Assembly: GCA_007131125.1 (NCBI GenBank)
Contig: SLRE01000317.1
Coordinates: 1 to 8,977 of the forward strand
DNA from: Bacteroidales bacterium
GTDB taxonomy: Bacteria; Bacteroidota; Bacteroidia; Bacteroidales; UBA7960
Length of the DNA stretch: 8,977 bases
Direction of reading: 5' to 3'
The position numbers and the translations under genes were made by a program. Shown here piece after piece: positions 6,203 to 8,977 of this stretch; position 1 is the first letter of the stretch; each line of letters starts with the position of its first letter. The notes beneath the pieces were generated by a model. It was not told the DNA's origin. It worked only from the letters and a program-made list of their open reading frames with translations, and ran no database searches.

Positions 6203-8977
6203 TAGTTCTGGATGATCACCTTTTGGGTTACCACCTGGTTTTCGGTAATGATGCGGATAAAATACAAACCGGTTTCAAAGCCTTGCACGGAAAGCTTTGT
6301 ATTTGTGCTACCTACATCCTTTGAAAATACCAGCTTTCCGGTAATGCTGTAAAGGAGAACCCTCTCAATGACCCTGCCGGCCTGTATGTTTAGCTCATTG
6401 CTGGCGGGGTTGGGGAAGAGATAAATACTGCCTGCTTCCGGGTCTGCTATGTGGGTGTAATCAGAAGCAAAAATTGCGGTAAGGGTAACATCCATATCCG
6501 GCATAACAAATTCAAATTCACTTTCCTGGGTGACCTCCTCCTGGGCTTCATTTATCCAGCTGAGGAAGGTAAAACCTTCGTTTGGTGTTGCCAGAATTGT
6601 AATTTGCTGACCTGCGGGGAACTGTCCTCCTCCGGAAACCATACCCCCTTCTTCCGGAACAGCCTCCAGGGTTAGTGTGAAAAGCTGCAAGGTCTCAAAG
6701 TTGGCAGTGAGACTATGATGCCTTGGCAGCATGGTATATTCAAAGCCGGGTTCTGTGCTGACCATGTTTCCATAACCATCTGTCCAGTCAGTAAAAACAA
6801 AACCTCCGGCTGCAATGGCTTCCAGCCAAACCTCCTGCCCGGCATTGTAGTATCCTGCACCGCTTAGGGTTCCTGCATCCTCCGGGTTGGTATGCAGCAT
6901 CAAGTGGAAGAATACCTGCGGGTGAACTCCCCATTGATCGTGGATTTCCATATCTCCCGATACCTGTATGATCCGGTTGGGTCCCCCATCCCATTCGCCA
7001 CCATTCCACCCCTGACCAAAGGCGTCGGAGTAGTATTTATATTCTGTGTGTCCGGGTTCCAGTTGCAGTGCAGCGGTATATATCAAGGATTTAGTGTCGG
7101 TTAAATCCATTTCTATAGAGCCTGCAGTTCCGGGAACGGCCCATCCGGTAAAGGTTCCGGTTAGAAACACTTTGTGTTCACTGGAATCAAAGCCCGGAAC
7201 GGCAGACATGTCCACATGAAAGGTTGCATCAAACTGGGTTCCGGCCGGCACTACCTGGAAGTAATCACTGAATACCTGTTGGCCTGTATAATAATGATAA
7301 GCACTTACCCTGTAGTTTCCCGGTGTTAACCATTGGGTATCTGAGAAAGTGTAGTAAAGGATGCCTGCATCTGCGAATTCATCACCAATCCAATACCAGT
7401 TATAATTTTCATCCACCAGCTCAAGACCAATCCAGGAGCTTAGGAATACCTCTAATTCAATTTGTAGTTCCTGTCCGGCCGCAAGAACGGTTTCAGAGGT
7501 TGGGTGGATGAAATTTACCGGATTGCCCAATATGGTAAACCATTCTGAAAGCCCGTATGTGTCTGTGTCATCTGCTTTTTGTATCCGGATCAGGCTTTGC
7601 TCATGAATGCCAGAAATATCATCAGGAACCTGCCAGTAATATAAATTGTAGCCATAGTAATAATAACCATTGCTGCTCGGGACAGATGCTGCGACCAGAT
7701 TCCAGTTTTCACCGTTATCCAGGGAGTAATGAATGTTAACACTGGAAACGTTCGCAGAGTTCCAGCGGATGTCATTGAAGGTTCCGGCAACCCAGGCTTC
7801 GCCCCCCTGGGGTTGACAGACTTCGATTGCAGAAAGGTTGTTGATGATGGTAAAAGAATCACTCAATATATAGCCCCATACATCAAGCTGATCAAAATAA
7901 AAATACAATAAAATCTGATAGTCTCCGGGTCCCATAGTTACAGGAATCTGATAATCGAAGCTGTGTACACCCGGTCCGTAAAAATAATCATAACCCAAAA
8001 AATCCCAGATTCCGTTTACCAGGTATAATGCGTATTCGACGCTATAATTTCCTGTCATTTCTATTTCCACCGGAATTACCTCATCCACTCCCACTTCGAA
8101 AACCTGTCCGGCAAGAGGTGCATTGAAAATAAGGGGAGAACTCATGAGAGTAAAGGTTTCGGAATAACCAACCGTTGAAGGATTGACGACATCTTCAATA
8201 CGAATGAGGCTTTGATTGAAAATTCCGTTGATATCCTCAGGTACCTCCCAGTAAAAATAGTTATTACCCCAGTAATAATACCCGTCATTTGATGTGACAT
8301 TGGCAGCGATCAACTCCCAACTGTTGCCGTTGTCAGTTGAATAGTGAATGTTTACCATGGAAACATTGTTCGAATTCCAGCGAATATCATAATAGTTGCC
8401 TGTAATCCAGGCCTGGCCGGAAGCCGGGTATCTGACATCAATCCCGGGCATGTTGTTGATGATTTGGAAGGTATTACTTTCTATGTAAGACCAGCCCCCA
8501 AATTCATAAATGTAGTACTCTAAAATAAAGTTGTGGTATCCTGAAGGCAGTGCATCAGAGATATTGTATTGATGATTGAATACTCCGGGTCCTTCGAAGT
8601 AGGCACTCTCAAAATAATCCCAATAGCCGTCAATATTGATATACAACCAATATACCCCGCTATAATTGCTTTGCATTTGAACCTGTACAGGGATTACTTC
8701 GTCAACCCCCACTTCATAAGTTTGACCGGGAAGGGGGTGGATAAAGCTGAACAAACCGTTTTCTTCATATACGCCCCAGATATCATCCACCACCATATCG
8801 CTTTCAACCAGAACAGAGCGGTTGGGGTCGCCCTGCCACTCTCCGCCATACCATCCCTCACCAAATGCATTGGAGAAGTATTTGTATTCTTGAAGTCCCA
8901 TTTCTATTTCTTCTACCAAGGCCGTGTATAAAAACTCATTGGAGTCTGCCGGAGTGCCCTCCACTTTAATTGCATCA
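6202..8977 (-). CDS. T9SS-secreted repeat adhesin-like protein, 5' end outside window
   Basis: This gene is partial. The frame stays open to the right edge (upstream codons read D-A-I-K), so the GTG at 8964 is an internal valine inside a module and not a start. Residues here are counted from that codon (920 to the stop). Modules: end of a starch-binding-like module (1-66, EYKYF, GEWQGDPNR, DIWGV); two copies of a two-domain unit (76-273 and 279-478), each an Ig-like half followed by a half resembling Kre9/Knh1-type Ig-like domains (DIRWNS, VNIHYS, VPEDI/VPDDI); a divergent lone first half (483-572); a complete starch-binding-like module (578-680, KVFLTGTFTGW); two divergent InlB-like B-repeats (683-757, 760-833); T9SS type A sorting domain (838-920, FPNP, TGLYFIRI, KVIIQN). 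No enzyme motif is seen. A surface-exposed binding or adhesion role is inferred from the architecture. A signal peptide is expected upstream but cannot be seen. Confidence 0.95.
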   Translation of the reverse strand, partial: DAIKVEGTPADSNEFLYTALVEEIEMGLQEYKYFSNAFGEGWYGGEWQGDPNRSVLVESDMVVDDIWGVYEENGLFSFIHPLPGQTYEVGVDEVIPVQVQMQSNYSGVYWLYINIDGYWDYFESAYFEGPGVFNHQYNISDALPSGYHNFILEYYIYEFGGWSYIESNTFQIINNMPGIDVRYPASGQAWITGNYYDIRWNSNNVSMVNIHYSTDNGNSWELIAANVTSNDGYYYWGNNYFYWEVPEDINGIFNQSLIRIEDVVNPSTVGYSETFTLMSSPLIFNAPLAGQVFEVGVDEVIPVEIEMTGNYSVEYALYLVNGIWDFLGYDYFYGPGVHSFDYQIPVTMGPGDYQILLYFYFDQLDVWGYILSDSFTIINNLSAIEVCQPQGGEAWVAGTFNDIRWNSANVSSVNIHYSLDNGENWNLVAASVPSSNGYYYYGYNLYYWQVPDDISGIHEQSLIRIQKADDTDTYGLSEWFTILGNPVNFIHPTSETVLAAGQELQIELEVFLSSWIGLELVDENYNWYWIGDEFADAGILYYTFSDTQWLTPGNYRVSAYHYYTGQQVFSDYFQVVPAGTQFDATFHVDMSAVPGFDSSEHKVFLTGTFTGWAVPGTAGSIEMDLTDTKSLIYTAALQLEPGHTEYKYYSDAFGQGWNGGEWDGGPNRIIQVSGDMEIHDQWGVHPQVFFHLMLHTNPEDAGTLSGAGYYNAGQEVWLEAIAAGGFVFTDWTDGYGNMVSTEPGFEYTMLPRHHSLTANFETLQLFTLTLEAVPEEGGMVSGGGQFPAGQQITILATPNEGFTFLSWINEAQEEVTQESEFEFVMPDMDVTLTAIFASDYTHIADPEAGSIYLFPNPASNELNIQAGRVIERVLLYSITGKLVFSKDVGSTNTKLSVQGFETGLYFIRIITENQVVTQKVIIQN
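7249..8739 (-). repeat. Two and a half copies of a ~200-residue beta-sandwich unit (coding)
   Basis: Unit 1 spans 8146-8739, unit 2 spans 7531-8130, and a divergent first-half unit spans 7249-7518. Units 1 and 2 share VGVDEVIPV, a GPGV turn, (Q/T)IINN, (V/A)W.(T/A)G...DIRWNS, VNIHYS.DNG..W, VP(E/D)DI.GI..QSLIRI and a closing FT(L/I). The matching DNA is also visibly related, for example around the segments encoding VGVDEVIP and IRWNS. The copies are clearly diverged, so this is an old internal duplication and not a recent tandem array. Confidence 0.88.

Larger units (their letters stand above)
6128..6257 (-). repeat. Gene-3'-end repeat, copy 2
   Basis: This is the second copy of the repeat at 1-106, placed in the same position relative to the upstream gene: end of the T9SS sorting domain, stop codon, then non-coding flank. 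It contains a 24-base segment (6179-6202) missing from copy 1. Sequence identity falls off immediately upstream in the coding region (beyond 6257), where the two sorting domains are clearly diverged. Confidence 0.95.

Noticed and set aside
1..8977. CRISPR array, tRNA, rRNA, or toxin-antitoxin or defence genes
   Set aside because: No short regularly spaced repeats, RNA-gene structures or relevant protein motifs were seen. Nearly all of the window is covered by the two secreted-protein genes.

Overview
The window suggests a member of the Bacteroidota, most likely a Bacteroidales-like environmental or anaerobic lineage. Both long genes end in a type IX secretion system (T9SS) type A C-terminal sorting domain. 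The module repertoire (SusD/RagB, FISUMP, Bacteroidota-style Fn3-like repeats, divergent InlB-like B-repeats) is typical of that phylum. Neither gene shows a clear Shine-Dalgarno site, which also fits. The phylum call rests on protein families; anything finer is inference.

Both genes are on the minus strand, so transcription runs right to left. The upstream gene occupies 8977 down to 6202 and is open at the right edge, so its true start and signal peptide lie outside the window. It encodes a tandem beta-sandwich adhesin-like protein: a starch-binding-like module, two copies of a roughly 200-residue two-domain repeat plus a divergent half copy, a second starch-binding-like module, two InlB-like repeats and the sorting domain. 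A 484-base intergenic region (5718-6201) follows, holding a possible terminator dyad, a stretch of about 85% A+T, and the leader of the next gene. The second gene (5717 down to 51) is complete and encodes 1888 residues: signal peptide, N-terminal jelly-roll-like module, two starch-binding-like modules separated by an interrupted regulatory-like domain, a FISUMP domain, three Fn3-like repeats, a nearly full-length SusD/RagB domain, three InlB-like repeats and the sorting domain.

The proteins look like paralogous T9SS cargo sharing end modules and differing in the middle. Both are predicted to be exported by Sec, moved across the outer membrane by T9SS, and anchored or released at the surface, where their beta-sandwich modules could bind glycans or other cells (inference). 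No enzyme active site, SusC/TonB receptor, RNA gene, CRISPR array or transposase is visible.

The two most notable points are: (1) a SusD domain placed cleanly inside a T9SS-secreted mosaic protein rather than in a SusC-partnered lipoprotein; (2) a near-identical repeat of about 106 bases covering the last 17 codons of each gene plus 51 exactly conserved downstream non-coding bases, with a 24-base length difference bounded by 10-base direct repeats. The second suggests recent exchange between the 3' ends of paralogous genes.
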